NCBI GenBank assembly: GCA_030737875.1
Contig: CM060912.1
Coordinates: 884,887,199 to 884,951,198, forward strand
Direction of reading: 5' to 3'
DNA from: Allium sativum
Taxonomy: Eukaryota; Streptophyta; Magnoliopsida; Asparagales; Amaryllidaceae
Length of the DNA: 64,000 nucleotides
Shown here one piece after another: positions 37,275-49,500 of the stretch (within the stretch, counting starts at the first letter, position 1; the number at the start of each line of letters is the position of its first letter). Position numbers and translations under genes: made by a program. Below the pieces are notes generated by a model, which saw only the letters and a program-made list of their open reading frames with translations, had not been told where the DNA came from and searched no databases.

Positions 37275-38534
37275 ACCAATTGAGTTGTTTTATAAGATTT
37301 GGAAATGATTTTTGGGATTATAACACACATGTTATAATCAATGATTCAGAAATCACTAATATTTCACTATGTTGAGCATTTATCGATATTTACATCTTTA
37401 AAGGAATATTACAAAGACGTAAATAAATATAGAAATGGTTTTGGTTTTGTTGTGACAATGTGTTATTCACATTTGTATTTAACCCTCATAGATTATATTC
37501 GTGAAGTTTATATAATTGAATCACTAAACGAACGTTTAAAGATAATTATAAAAAAGAATTGTTTTGGGGTTTGTTGTAAATAATGTTTTAGCAACACTTG
37601 TTTTTAAACCCTTAGAATATAGTTAAACTGAAATATATAGTTTAACGAGTCCAAATAGACTTAGATCTTTAATAATGGATTTTTAAAGATAGAAACAAGT
37701 ATAAAAATCTTTCAAGATAAAGATGTTGAATAAGATGTTTAACTTATAAAAGAGAAGATGTTCTTTATTAAATAATGGTTTTAACCTCTTTGATTATACT
37801 TTAACAAGTCATAGAAATGAGTTGTTTTTATACTTATACCGAAGGGATAAGTATATGAATACGTTTTGAAATATTGAAGTTAGAAAGGAAATCTTGAAAA
37901 TGAATTGTGATTGTACTTATACCATAGGGTAAAGTGTATTAAAACCTTTTTAAGTATTCAAGACTAAAGGAATAGTGAATTAATATAATATATACATATA
38001 CACCTTTTATATGTATAAGTTGAATATATACACTAGTATATAAAGGGATATTAATCGAGTATGAGTTATTGATTAATAAATGAAGTCTTATTAATAAGTG
38101 ATGTCTTATTAGATACGTGAAGTCTTATCTGACAAATGAAGTTTTATTAGTTAAAAGAAGTTTTACTAATAAAAGAAGTTTAAATTAATGAAAGATTATT
38201 TAAATGGAAAATGGATTAAAAGCCGTTTATATGAGTTAATCGTGCTTTGTCGGTTTATTATGCTATGTGACTTGATAGTGATTCAACTGTTTATCATGCT
38301 TCGTGATCTTGATAGTGCCTTGAATGTTTATTCAGTTGTTATGGAAAGTAAGTGAGGTTGTTTTCCATATACAGTAGTGTATTGTATGAATTGTAGTCAG
38401 TTTCGACTATAGAACTTGGCCTTAAATCTAGCTACTGATTTTGAGGAGACTAGGATTGGTAAGTGTTATACTTGTCGAAAACCACTTCAAAACTATTATA
38501 CTGGTTCTATGTTTTGGAAGCGGTTATGAAGTGA

Positions 38535-38705
38535 AAGCTATGTGGCGATTCGAGATCTGTTGAGTTGCTCGAACACATATCGCAATTCTAAGATCTATGA
38601 AGGAATTTATGTGTGATTCCAAGATCTGTTGATGTATTAGAATCCATGTGTGATTCCGAGATCTGTGAAGGAATTTATGTGTGATTATGAGATCCATTGA
38701 GCTGT
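38535..38705 (+). repeat. Minisatellite, about 31-bp unit
   Basis: Degenerate units of TGTGTGATTCCGAGATCTGT plus GAAGGAATTTA or similar filler recur about five times. GAGATCTGT or AAGATCTGT is the best conserved core. Confidence 0.8.
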
Positions 38706-39657
38706 GGGATTTCATTTGGTAATTCTTATTCTATTCGAGTGATCAAGACTCGTGTGAAAGATTCTGAACGTAATCTCAACATCATGAATGACAAAAAATA
38801 GAGTAGGAGCACAATCCGGGGCTTTGCTAACCTATGGAAGGATATATTGACTCCACATATGCTTATTATCGAATCGTTGCGAGAGCTCTTTGAAGTTGTG
38901 CACGGGAGTTGGGTATATTTGGTTCCACGTGGTGCACTTTGGTGTTCTCGTGCACCGGCCAGTTGTGTTTACCTTATGTTATATTTTATCTAGAGATGTA
39001 CGATGCTCGGAGGTACTTTATGACCCTTGTGCATGGAGTTTGGATCTGTATTGAGAGATCTCCGATGGAAAATCAAATATACGAACGTGCCTTATCGGTT
39101 TTGTTTGTACACTTAATAATTGCCGAATGTAGCTAATGTAACCATCCTTCTATATGAATTTATTTATATTCTACACCCTAGACATTATCTATTATACAAT
39201 TATGTCTCTCCTGTTATTGAGGGGATAACCGTTACGGACATGTGCACGGCTTCAAATTGTATTGATGTCTTACTTAAATGTTGAGTTATATCACGCGGTT
39301 TCCTAGCCTGATCCGGGTGTTATTTTGCGATAATGCTCAAGTCAAATCGAGTATATTCACAGACTGGACTTGGATTGCTTTGGAGCTTCAGAAGAGGAGT
39401 TGGTGATGAGATGTATACTCGTATTATTTTATTTATTCTAACGTGTATGTTGTTGTATGTAGTAGCGGTTGCAAGAACAGATTGTTATAACTGTTCAGGT
39501 TGATTCGTTGTGTACTCTGATTGATGTATGTATATTTTAAGATTTTTTGCTTTTTGTAAAGAGCACTGTTTATGTTATTGATTATTCCTTCCGTTGTGAG
39601 CTTCTGCTATGTATCTTCTTTCATCTATCCTTCTATCTCCTTTCTTTTCCCTTTAAT

Positions 39658-40678
39658 TGTAACGACCAGGATTTTTGAACAGTTTTAAATATTGAATTAA
39701 TAATATAAATTAATTTTTATATTGAGTTATCGAATATAATTTAATTTAGAATATATCGAATTATTCAATTCGAAATATATTGAAATCAATGTTAAAACTG
39801 AATCGAAATGATTCAGATGATCACTGTCTGTTCTGATTGAATATAAAAGCGATAATAATGATGTATTTTCAAAGAATTTACTTGTTCTTGAATTTAAATT
39901 ATATTTTATTAATTTATTTTGGTTATTTATAAATACGTTGAAATTAAATATCAAAATATATTCAATTAGTTCAGAATAGTGTTACACTGTTGAAACAATG
40001 GTGGTTACATTAAAATAGCGGTTCATGGTTTAAATTAATGAACCCAATATATTTTAAACAGATAAGCTTGAAGTCGAATCAGAAATCAAATCAGAATCTA
40101 TTTAAATTAAATAAAAATCGCTTTATTTCAAATCAAATTAATGCGTATGTAGTTCACCTACCCTAAACTGTTGAAAACGCAGACCTAATTCCTTTAGCTC
40201 TAAGTATGCTTCTTCTATTAATAAACCCAATGACCTTGTTCTTTTCATTTTTCTCTCCTGAAAATGATTTCGATCGAGCTTCATGAATGTAAATGGCCGC
40301 TCCTCATCTTGCCAAATCAATCCCGTATCCTCCCCTTCCACTTCTCTAATCCAAATCAAACAAAAACTAAATTTCTCATAGGTAGGAGGCACTCGTGTTC
40401 AAGAAGCAGAAAGGGAATCGCGAGTTCAAACATCGCCAGGTCAAGAATGGGTTCGAACAAAATGAGGAGTCGCGATGGCTCCAGGTCAGTGATTTTGGGG
40501 TTCGAGCTCGAGTATGAGGGATTCGCGATTAGAAGTTCATGAGTTCAAATTGACCTGGAACTGGGAGTTCGGACTTTTGATTTTGGGTATAATGATGGAA
40601 GTCGATCACTGTTTGAGGGTAGGAGAATAGAGGGCTGAGTTCGGCAGAATGTCTGGGCTGAAATAGGGAGATCGATCC
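39658..40678 (+). repeat. P left arm, outer segment
   Basis: It is the reverse complement of 57445-58478, apart from small indels such as an extra ATTTAATAATCG in the right arm. It ends in GATCC (40674-40678), repeated at 54631-54635 after element B. An antisense frame (40138-40392) stays open for about 40 codons in the right arm too, but it matches no family I know. Confidence 0.9.
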
Positions 40679-41357
40679 TGTAACACCCTGTAATTTTATA
40701 ACATTAAAATTCACAAATTAAAGTATACTTAATTTTTAGAAGAAGAATTAAGTGAAATGGGTTGCGCTATTATGTTCGTCTCAAAATTTTGGGTCAAGAT
40801 AGACATTTGGTTTGCATGAAACGGATACCTTATGAAGATGTTATTAAGCCTTGAAATTTGTATGCATATGCGAGAAATATATATAGATATATATAAAAAT
40901 TAAATAAATAAATATTCAAATAAGTTCAAAACAACAAATCGGGAGGGGGAATAGCCAAACCGCACCATTTTTGGAGTCGACCCGAGCCCCACTGGGTCGA
41001 CTAGGTGTCAATCCAGGGTGTTTGGCTATCAACCCGTGGCCCAATTCGCGCTGAGGGTTGATGTTGCATCTGTGTGGTCCTGATGACTTCTGGGTTAATC
41101 TAAGAGCTATAATCGATCCTAGACATCAATATATACACCTTAAGACTTAACCCTAATTCATAAAATATTATCTATGACACCATTATGCTTTCAAGCTCTC
41201 TCTTAAACCCTAGTCGCTGCCTCTAAATTAAATCTCAAGTGTTCATACACAATTCAAATCAAAGTTTAGAGCTTTAACAACAATTAAAGAAGATTAATCA
41301 ACGTCAGTTCAACGTTTCTACACCAATTTCAATTCATTAATCCTTTTCTTAAGCCAT

Positions 41358-41375
41358 GAAAGGTGAGTACAGTTA
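41358..41375 (+). promoter_or_regulatory. Candidate leader splice donor in B 5' LTR
   Basis: ATGAAAG/GTGAGTAC is a strong donor match and is repeated at 52374 in the 3' LTR. Joined to the acceptor at 46840 it would remove the rest of the LTR and the primer site from the gag mRNA leader. The small upstream ATG would then be out of frame with gag. Confidence 0.55.
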
Positions 41376-41992
41376 TTTTCACAAATCTAATGGGATTAAA
41401 GTAACATGAAAAAGTTGTAAAAAGGATTCATATATATGTTCGTAATGAAAACCTCACCAAGTCTTCACCTTTTTGATTCATGTCATCATATGCCTATGTT
41501 TCTATGTAATGTTCATACCTTTTATCAGTTTATTCATGTTGAATCCTTTATTACGCCTCTATGCCAGTCTATATGCCTCTTTATTTCATGATGATGTTTT
41601 ATTCCAATTTTCTATGAATTGATTTTCTCTTCTTACCCCTATTCCTTTTATTTGTGGATCTAGGCTACCTTCGAGCCTATATTAAAAATACGCGCGAATG
41701 CGAATACGTGGGAACGATGTGGAATATTGGGAATATGGGAAATTTGGAAAATTGGATATTATTGGATATTTTGGATAATTGGATAATATGTGAAATTGGC
41801 ATATTTGGGTATGAATTACATGGAATTGATGAAACTGCCTAAAATTGTAAATTTGTAATTGAGGCTAATTAATGTGTAATTAGTGACAATTTGGAGTAGG
41901 CAATAATATAGACATGATTATATGTTTAATTGGATATATATGATATGAAAATTGGGTACGGGTGAAATACGATGTTAATGAACCTTTGAAAC

Positions 41993-42201
41993 GAGGTTAG
42001 GCGCAATTGTGACGTAAGACTGCTAGGAACCGCCCGGCAAATCCAGTGATCACAATTGGACGTCTAATGTGAGAGGTAAAAGGAATGAATTGTAGGCATA
42101 ACGGTTAATGACATGAGGTTAGACCCGGTTTGTGGCGTAAGACTGCCCGGAACCGCCCGGCAAATCCAGCGGCCACAAAGTGTTTGGTCTAATGTGAGAG
42201 G
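41993..42201 (+). repeat. Tandem pair of three-stem hairpin modules (B LTR)
   Basis: Each module has an outer stem (GTTAG../..CTAAT), a middle stem and an inner stem around CGGAACCG. The middle stem is CAATTGTGA/TCACAATTG in module 1 (42004-42012 with 42050-42058). In module 2 it is TTTGTGGC/GCCACAAA (42129-42136 with 42172-42179). The bases differ while pairing is kept. The same pair recurs in the 3' LTR at about 53000-53210. Confidence 0.75.
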
Positions 42202-42542
42202 TCATGCACCGTTCGTCATAAGGAATGTATTAAAGAATATTAACCATAATAAGACATGGGTATGGTTAGAGGGTTAAGTGGGGTGACATGTAAATTATGA
42301 CATGTAAATATGGACTTAACCGGAATAAGATAGGACATGTAAATTATGACATGTAAGTATGGACTTAACCGTAGCATGTGTAAGACATGGACATTTAAAT
42401 TAAAATGGTTAAGTGGGAGAAAAACCTAGTGGGGACCAAGCATAGGTGGAAGGTTTGTGTCGGATGGGGACCCGTTTCAACCAGGGACCCGTTTCAACCA
42501 GTAACCCGTTTGAGTATCTAAGTGGGCCTGGTACTAGGCCGG

Positions 42543-45521
42543 TGAAACACCCCACCTCCATTAGGGTCACTCACAAAGGGAATGCCTTAACTTTGGTGGA
42601 GAGTTATAGGTACAAGACACCAAAAAAAATTACAAGGAAGATAAATTTAAGCAGTGGAATCCAAATATTTATTTGGACTACGTATTTAAATACAAAAGCA
42701 TTTCATCAAATTGTCTCAAAACAACTACAAAACATTACACCATAAATTCTGTCTTGATTATTCAATAAAGAAGCATAAACCAAAAAGTAAAAATGCATAA
42801 ATCCCAAAGGACCATATCCAAAGCCATAGCCAATCCAAGAGAGTCCAAGTCATACACCTACTTTCTTGAAGCTTGAAAATAGTCTGATTAAGATGGAGTA
42901 TTTCCTCCCCGTGGATCTGAGGGAGGGAACAGAAGGAAAGAAGACGAAAGAAAACGGGTCAGATAATAAGTCTAGTAAGTTCAGTGGTTACTAGTATTTA
43001 AACAAGAAAAGGGGTCATGATAGTGATAACAGAACATAGGACAATACCCTAATGTAAGATAAGAGGGACGTGAGATCGCACCCATTACTATAGCCTCTGC
43101 ACTTACTTGACCATTGGTTCAACCAGCCCACGTGTTTACAACAAACGATCCCCTTAATGATCGGCTCCTACTCGCATGTTTTCATGTCCTGTGTCCTTCG
43201 GCCCCGCTTGATTGTAGTCACCTGTGCTGGTCCCACCATGGGGTATATCAGTCCCTCTAGTGGTAACCCGACACGATTCAAGATGCACAGTGTACACTAC
43301 TGATGCCCAGTGCCTGATTTTTCCACTCCAAAGTACGTGCACGCTCATACTCCATCGGAACCAACACTGGCCCACCAACCGCCAACGTTTTGACTGCTTA
43401 TAGTTTAGCCCAGTAATCATGCCCTACCCTGCCTAGTTTAGGGTACCATGATACATCTATGTGGATTACTGCTGAAATGGGTAACCGTTACTAGGGTTTT
43501 CTAATCAACATGTTTATCTGGTTAAGTGTCCAAGTTTACCTAACCCAGCCCATTCGTTTTAGTTAACAAGTTGAATCGGTTAAGTGTTTTCCTAATTTAC
43601 TTAATTCTACCAGTCTTGACTTAGCTTTAATTTATTAAAGCACCAACCACTCACATTAGACAGGTCTTGTTATGGACACTGGACTTGTCGGTCGGTTCCG
43701 GGTAGGTTTACCCCACAACTCAGTCTAACCTCGGGTTCTTTTTGGGCTCGATGCAATAACCACCCACATTAGACAAGTCTTATTGTGGTCACTGGATATG
43801 CCGGTCAGTTTCGGGCAGATTTACACCAAAACTCAGTCTAACCTCGGGTTAGGCATATTCGTATTTTCTAAATTCATATTTTTCTATATATGTCAAATTT
43901 CTTTATGTAAATTAATTTTAATTAACTCATGCCATACTTTATCTTTTCAAATATTGCTCAAAATAAATGGTATATCAAATATACCATTTTATGAACAAAC
44001 CTATGCCATGTATTTTCATGCTTCCCCATCTTATCCCCGTAGAACGTACATATGAATTACAGAAAATGTTGGGCTAACCAATTAGCCCAAACACATTAAC
44101 AAAAAAAGGTGATAAGGAACATGACATAAACAAAAAGTAGCATACATTAACCTTATCACATGTAACTTGGCATAGATGCATCATTATTTCAACTAAACAG
44201 GTAAAGGTGAACTTGTGACTAAGTCATACAAACTTGACATAGGTCTAACATGTAGGTTTAACACATAAACAAGATTTTAAACCACAATTTAACATACTAA
44301 CTTATGTATGTCAAAACATAAGAAAGCTACTCTAACCATTTTTAAATTGCAACTTAGCATGACAACTTATGTGTGTTAAACATAAGAGGATTGCAATTCC
44401 AACTTTTTACAACATAAATAGATTCAACTTGACATGGATCTAACTAGTCATGAATATTAATCCACATGTAAGCATGTGATTTAGATCCTAGACTTGCGAA
44501 TGACCATCAAATTACAACATGACATGTTTCACCATTTTGTTGGCATAATAAGTTCTTAACCCGAATCATAATGACATACAATGTTGTACATCACCTAAGC
44601 ATATAGTCATGAAATATACAACATGTTCATCGCCATAAGCATATAGACATGAAATATACAACATCCCAAACATATAGACAAGATTAATTTCTACGATATT
44701 TTAAGATAAACGAGAATCAAATCTCATACATAAGCATCGTACTATATTCCAATTACAACATGTCATGATTCAATCGAAAGGAATGTTTAAATCTGCGTAA
44801 CAACTAACTTACAAACTAAAAGAAATTCTTGCGTTCTGAAATATGAATTCTAAAATTGGAGATGCGCACCTTTGATGAAGATCGTTGAACTAAACTAGTT
44901 TTAATTTGATTTTAGATGTAAGCTTCAATTTGTCTTTTGAATTGAAAAGGGTGATGGCTACTCCAGGTCTTCTACTGACGGCATTTCAGTTCTAGGTTTA
45001 TTTTTCTGTGTGTTTTTAGGTTAGGCATTGAGTTGTTTATGTAGAATTTCAGTTTGATTATAGCCGTTAGATGAACCTGGGTTAATCACAGCCACTCAGA
45101 CCTGATCAGGTCCATCCAGAAACCCTAGTGACTCAGCAGCGAGTCAGCAAACGTTCAAATTTCAGATCTGGCCGGGGGCCAAGTCGACCCTCAGGTCAAC
45201 CTCAAGGGGGGAGGTCGACACTAGGGTCGACCCCCTGGTCGACCTGCCTAGGCGGGAATTTTCCCGCCCAGCTCGCTTCTGGCTTCTGTTTGAATATTGA
45301 ACTTGTTCTTTCGAGCTGTTTGGATTTATTCGAATTTTTGAAACTTCTAACAGCCATAACTTCTTCATACAAAGTCCAATTCACGCAAATTCGGACTCTA
45401 TCTCAACCAGAATTCCGAGATGAACACAATGGCGTAACCTGTTTCCTTTAATTCTCACATTTTAAATTAAGTATCATAGGATTCATTATTATAACTTTAA
45501 TAGAAACTACGGGGTGTTACA
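42543..45521 (-). repeat. Solo LTR of element A's family, inside B 5' LTR
   Basis: It is 2979 bp, running from TGAAACACC to GGGGTGTTACA, and collinear with both A LTRs. No internal sequence is attached. The flanks GCCGG (42538-42542) and ACCGG (45522-45526) are a 5-bp target duplication with one change. The uninterrupted target is present in B's 3' LTR near 53520. A solo LTR forms by recombination between the two LTRs of a full element. Confidence 0.93.
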
Positions 45522-46637
45522 ACCGGGGTTGGGGCACGCTTACTGGGCTTGAATATAAGAGGTCAAAACATGAATAGCGGTGGCAATGCAAGTCCAACGG
45601 GTTCATGTGTGTGCATGGGTTCGGGCTGGTAAGTAAGACGTTGTTGCATCGTGTAGGTATGGTCGTGCATTTCATGTTGGTATCGGGGTTGCCACTTTGG
45701 GGAGTGATACACCCCACTATGGAGCCAACACGGGTGCCTATGGGGTTTAGGGAGTCGATCGAATGGGTAGGGTAAGGGTACCTTAGTGGTGGTAGGAGCA
45801 AGCCGGCATGAGCAGCTAGGTACAAGTAACTACCAAGTTTGTCATGTGGGTACAGTTAGTGGGAAGGGATCAACCTTTAGTAAATAGAGACTAGTAGATG
45901 TGCGGTGTAATTAAGTAATGTGGTGTAACTTAGCAAAAGTGCGGTGTAACAAAATGCATGTTGGTTGAGTTGGATAGTCCTTTGGGTGCTAGTCTGATGT
46001 TGACTTTGGTCCTCGGGGTTAGTACTTGGAGGGTTGTTCGCTTAGCCAAGGTGTAGGATTGTCTTAGTACTTAGGAAAGAAATCATCTTGTCCATTCTTT
46101 TTATCTACCTTATCTAAGTTACAGCCATATCATGATGCCTATTTAAGTCTTGATCATTTACCTTACCAATTATTTGTTAAAATTACTAGACTCACCAGAC
46201 TTTATGTCTGACCCATTTGTTTCCACCTCTTTTCTTTCCTTCCCCCCTCCTACCGGTTTGCAAGGAGGTAATACTACAGCTTAGAGTTGATTTCTTTCAG
46301 TTGCTTGAAGAGAGTAGATGTATCACTTTGGACTCTCTCATCTTTATGGCTTTGCTTATGCTCAGTGGGGATTGATGCATTTATGTTATTTAAGTATTTG
46401 CTTCTTTATGTACTTTGAAGTTTTTGGAAAAGACTATTGATCCTGTTGTAATGGTTTTGGAAAATACTTATGTAAGCTTGTTTTGAGTTATGATGCTATG
46501 AAATAAGTTTTATCTTTCACTGTGTTTTATTTATTTATTTATTCTTGTAATTTATCTGTTCTATACAACAATAACGCTCCATGGACATTGATGCATTCCC
46601 TTTGTGAGTGACGTTAATAGACATGGGGTGTTCCACG

Positions 46638-46650
46638 TGGTATCGGAGCT
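46638..46650 (+). other. Element B primer-binding site
   Basis: TGGTATCGGAGCT lies two bases after the LTR end. It matches the initiator tRNA-Met site with one change. Confidence 0.9.
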
Positions 46651-46822
46651 ATGGTTACAAGAACAGATAAAAAGTTTTGAAAAATGTTTTCAAAAGTATT
46701 ATTTTCCTAGAAAGTATTTTAAAAAACTTGTTTTAAAGAAGTATTTTCAAGGAAAGTTTACTTTAAAAAGCATAATCCCCACAAGCCATACATCTCTCTT
46801 TCGCTTCCCTTGTTTTGAAACT

Positions 46823-46841
46823 CTTTCTTTTTCTTTTCAGC
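46823..46841 (+). promoter_or_regulatory. Splice acceptor abutting the gag start of B
   Basis: CTTTCTTTTTCTTTTCAG/C precedes the gag ATG at 46842. It is a nearly ideal plant 3' splice site, and element A has one at the same position. Confidence 0.65.
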
Positions 46842-47740
46842 ATGTCTAGAGCATCTGAGATACCAGAGGGTGTTCATGTACCCGGTTGGTTTCGTCAATA
46901 TCTCGAGGGTAGGGCCGCTTCCGCGGGTTCGGCCGACATTCCTCCTCCTCCCCTAGCTCTAGTCATTCCTCTGCGTGGAGATGCTTTCTCCAAGATATGT
47001 AAAGACTTTGGTTCGATGGATGGAAAACCTTTTAGCAGGTCTGAAACGTTCGTTGAAGCTAGAAATTGGTTGAAAGAAGTGGAGGATCTGTTTGGCATTT
47101 TAGATATGGACGATTGTAAGAAGGTCCAACTGGCTGCTTGGTTGATAAAGGACGAAGCTTCATTTTGGTAGGAGGTTATTAATGGAGAGCGTGTTGTAGA
47201 GACGTGGGCAGATTTTAGGGGAAGGTTTCAGTTGAAATTCCTTTCTCAAGCTGAGGAGAGTATGTACATGGACAGGTTCTTGACATTAAAGCAGAAAAAC
47301 TTGACCGTGAAGGAGTATGTGACCGAATTTAATAAGTTGGCGAGAGTTGGTGAATACATCTCACAAGAAGGCCTTGAGGTTTGCAAAGGGCCTAAATGAA
47401 CCGCTTCACACTTTGGCTATGTCCCACATTCCAATGGAGGCTACATATGAAAAGCTTGTTGATATGGCATACATGCATGAAGAAGAGAAGGGTGTAAGTA
47501 CTTTTAGGCCGCAAGATAAGAAGGAGGATCCAAAGAAACCCCAACAACAAAAGAAAGGTGGTAAAGAAAAGAGGAGGTGTCACAACTGTGGGATACCCGA
47601 CCATTTGAAGAAAGACTGTATGAAGAAGAAGAAGTTCGCTTGTTATCATTGTGGTGATCCAGGTCATGCTGTCAAGGATTGTCCTAAGAAGCAAGGGCAG
47701 AGGGCAGGTTCTACTTCGGGAGGGCAGGTTCACGCTCTCA
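46842..47740 (+). pseudogene. Element B gag
   Basis: The start at 46842 was chosen because it follows the acceptor site and aligns with element A's gag start. The N-terminal part includes F-S-K-I-C-K-D-F and E-A-R-N-W-L-K-E. A stop at 47169 replaces a Trp. A deletion of about 10 bp near 47345 shifts the frame, and the 47347 frame then carries A-L-R-F-A-K-G-L-N-E-P-L-H. A Lys-rich linker and two CX2CX4HX4C knuckles follow at 47578-47619 and 47641-47682. The knuckles bind element RNA in the nucleocapsid. Gag is fused to protease downstream. Confidence 0.92.
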
Positions 47741-48239
47741 TGGCTCCGGGACAGGAAGGAGGTAGAAAAATTTCCGTCGAAAGTTTGATTTTCTTGTTTG
47801 ATCATCCTGTCCGTACTTTATTCGATTCTGGCACATCACATTCGTTTATCTCTACATCATTAGTTGAAACACTGCACTTAAATACTAGTCTTGTTGTGGA
47901 TCCCATTGTAGTCTCAAATCCTATTGGTGGGTCGGCTCATTTATCCATGTTTGTAGGGATTTGAGATTGTCTATCTTAGGCGTTGGTTTTGAATGTAATG
48001 CTTTTTTTCTTGGTTTCATGAGCTATGGGCTGATTCTAGGGATGGATTGGCTAGCCAGATATGGTGCCATCCTAGATTGCGAACGAAGGGTAGTAAAATT
48101 GTTGACTCATAGTGGAAAGACCCTTGATATTTCTTGTGACCCTAGAGGATCAGTGATGCTTAGTTATCTTGAGTCACTTGACGCATCTAATGATGATTTA
48201 CATTCTGTTCGTATAGTCTGTGAATATGTTGATGTCTTC
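47741..48239 (+). pseudogene. Element B aspartic protease region
   Basis: Active site L-F-D-S-G-T-S-H-S-F-I-S begins at 47818. S-N-P-I-G-G-S follows, then a frameshift near 47962. The next frame continues with G-L-I-L-G-M-D-W-L (flap and C-terminal part) at about 48030-48060. The family's protease works as a homodimer on the Gag-Pol precursor. Confidence 0.88.
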
Positions 48240-48935
48240 GATGAGGTGAGGGGTCTACGCCCAAAACGTGAGATAGAATTTCGTATTTATCTTGTAGACA
48301 ATGCAAAACCCGTATCTCTGTCAGTACGCCACGTGGCTCCTCGTGAGAGGAGGGAACTCAGTAAGCAAGTAAGGGAGTTTCTTGAGAAGGGGTTCATAAG
48401 ACGTAGTATATTGGAGTGGGGTGCTCTAGTAGTATTTGCCACGAAGGAGGATGGGTCCCTTAGACTTTGTGTGGACTATAGAGAACATAATAAGCTTACT
48501 AAGAAGAATAGGCACCCACTGCCGAGGATTGATGATCTCTTCGATCAGTTACTTGGCGCCTCAGTGTTTTCGCAGTTGGACTTAGCCACTGGTTTCCATC
48601 AATTGAGAGTGGCTGAGGATAGCATAGACAAGACTGCCTTTAGGACTTCGGACAGTTTCTATGAGTGGCTTGTGATGCCCTTCGGTTTGACAAACGCCCC
48701 TGCATACTTTGTTGACTTGATGAGTAGGGTGTTTAGGGAGTACCTTAATAAATTCATGGTGGTCTTTGTGGATGACATCTTGATCTTTTCTAAGAGCGAG
48801 TAAGAGCATGCCCTACATCTTTGGGAAGTGTTGGAGACCCTTCGAGCGCATAACCTTAAAGCTAAATTTTCTAAATGTCAATTTTGGAGGAATAAAGTGC
48901 GATTCTTAGGGCACGTGGTTCCAAAGAAGGGATAG
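48240..48935 (+). pseudogene. Element B reverse transcriptase
   Basis: RT motifs in order: [37 protein letters not shown], and F-V-D-D at 48765-48776. A stop at 48801 replaces a Glu codon within S-E-x-E-H-A. After it the frame continues through K-C-Q-F-W and F-L-G-H-V-V to a frameshift near 48933. Function in the intact family: synthesis of element cDNA from the initiator-tRNA primer. Confidence 0.93.
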
Positions 48936-49500
48936 TTGTGGGTCCTGCGAAGGTGGTCGCCATCCAAGATTGGAAGGTCCCTAAAAATGCTACCAAGGTG
49001 AGGAGTTTCTTGGGGTTAGCTGGCTACTATAGGAAGTTTATCAAGGACTTCGCAAAAATATCAGCCCCTTTAACACGCTTGATGAAGAAGAATATTTTTT
49101 TTACGTGGGACGTAGATTGTGATGGTGCGTTCCAACGTTTAAAGAGAGCTTTGACCACAGCCCTAGTCTTGTGTTGCCAGATGGGAGTAAGTCATTTACC
49201 GTTTATACCGATGCGTGTGGGATAGGACTAGGCGCAGTCTTAATGCAAGAAGGAAGGGTAATAGCCTATGGAGGAAGGCAGTTGAGAGTAAATGAGAGAA
49301 ATTACCCTACGCATGACCTAGAGTTGGCCGCTATTGTTTTCACGCTTAAGTCTTGGCGCCATTATCTTCTTGGCGAGAAATTCGAATTGTTCACAGACCA
49401 CAAATCGCTAAAATACTTGTTCTCTCAGAAGGACTTAAACTTAAGGCAGCAAAGTTGGATGGAATTCTTAGCGTTCTACGATTTGGTTGTCCTTGAGTAG
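48936..49500 (+). pseudogene. Element B RT connection and RNase H
   Basis: The frame at 48938 carries [11 protein letters not shown] and P-L-T-R-L. After a shift near 49170 the RNase H frame shows Y-T-D-A (catalytic Asp), [13 protein letters not shown] (catalytic Glu) and F-T-D-H-K-S-L-K-Y (catalytic Asp). The frame stops at 49498. This whole part, plus the integrase N-terminus, is what element A has lost. Confidence 0.92.

Larger units (their letters stand above)
35216..39657 (+). repeat. Family C LTR, left segment (5' boundary uncertain)
   Basis: AT-rich LTR sequence related to G and P. It has an AGTCTCGGAATTCGAC block near 35430, a TATA-like CCTATAAATAAGG near 35614, a GGTGAGT donor at 36432, and a CAGGTTGGAGGAATCCAAC block at 36776 that also occurs in palindrome P at 55436. 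No terminal TG dinucleotide was identified with confidence. The LTR is interrupted by P at 39657/58479 and ends at 58574. It carries several local tandem expansions and no convincing gene. Confidence 0.55.
40679..46635 (+). repeat. Element B 5' LTR, containing a solo LTR
   Basis: It starts TGTAACACCCTGTAATTTT and ends GTGTTCCA two bases before the primer site. Without the inserted LTR and its duplicated target it is about 2.97 kb. It carries a GTCGACC patch (40976-41000), a leader ending AAAG/GTGAGT at 41363, and two hairpin modules (41993-42076, 42115-42201). A 62-codon frame at 41654 is shared with the other LTR only because the LTRs are duplicates. Confidence 0.93.

Noticed and set aside
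37051..37308. Frame rich in Tyr-Ile repeats
   Set aside because: It is the translation of the (AT)n microsatellites.
41654..41842. 62-codon frame identical in layout at 52655-52843
   Set aside because: Both lie at the same place in the two LTRs of element B, so conservation is due to the recent duplication. The composition reflects a TTGGATATT-type repeat.
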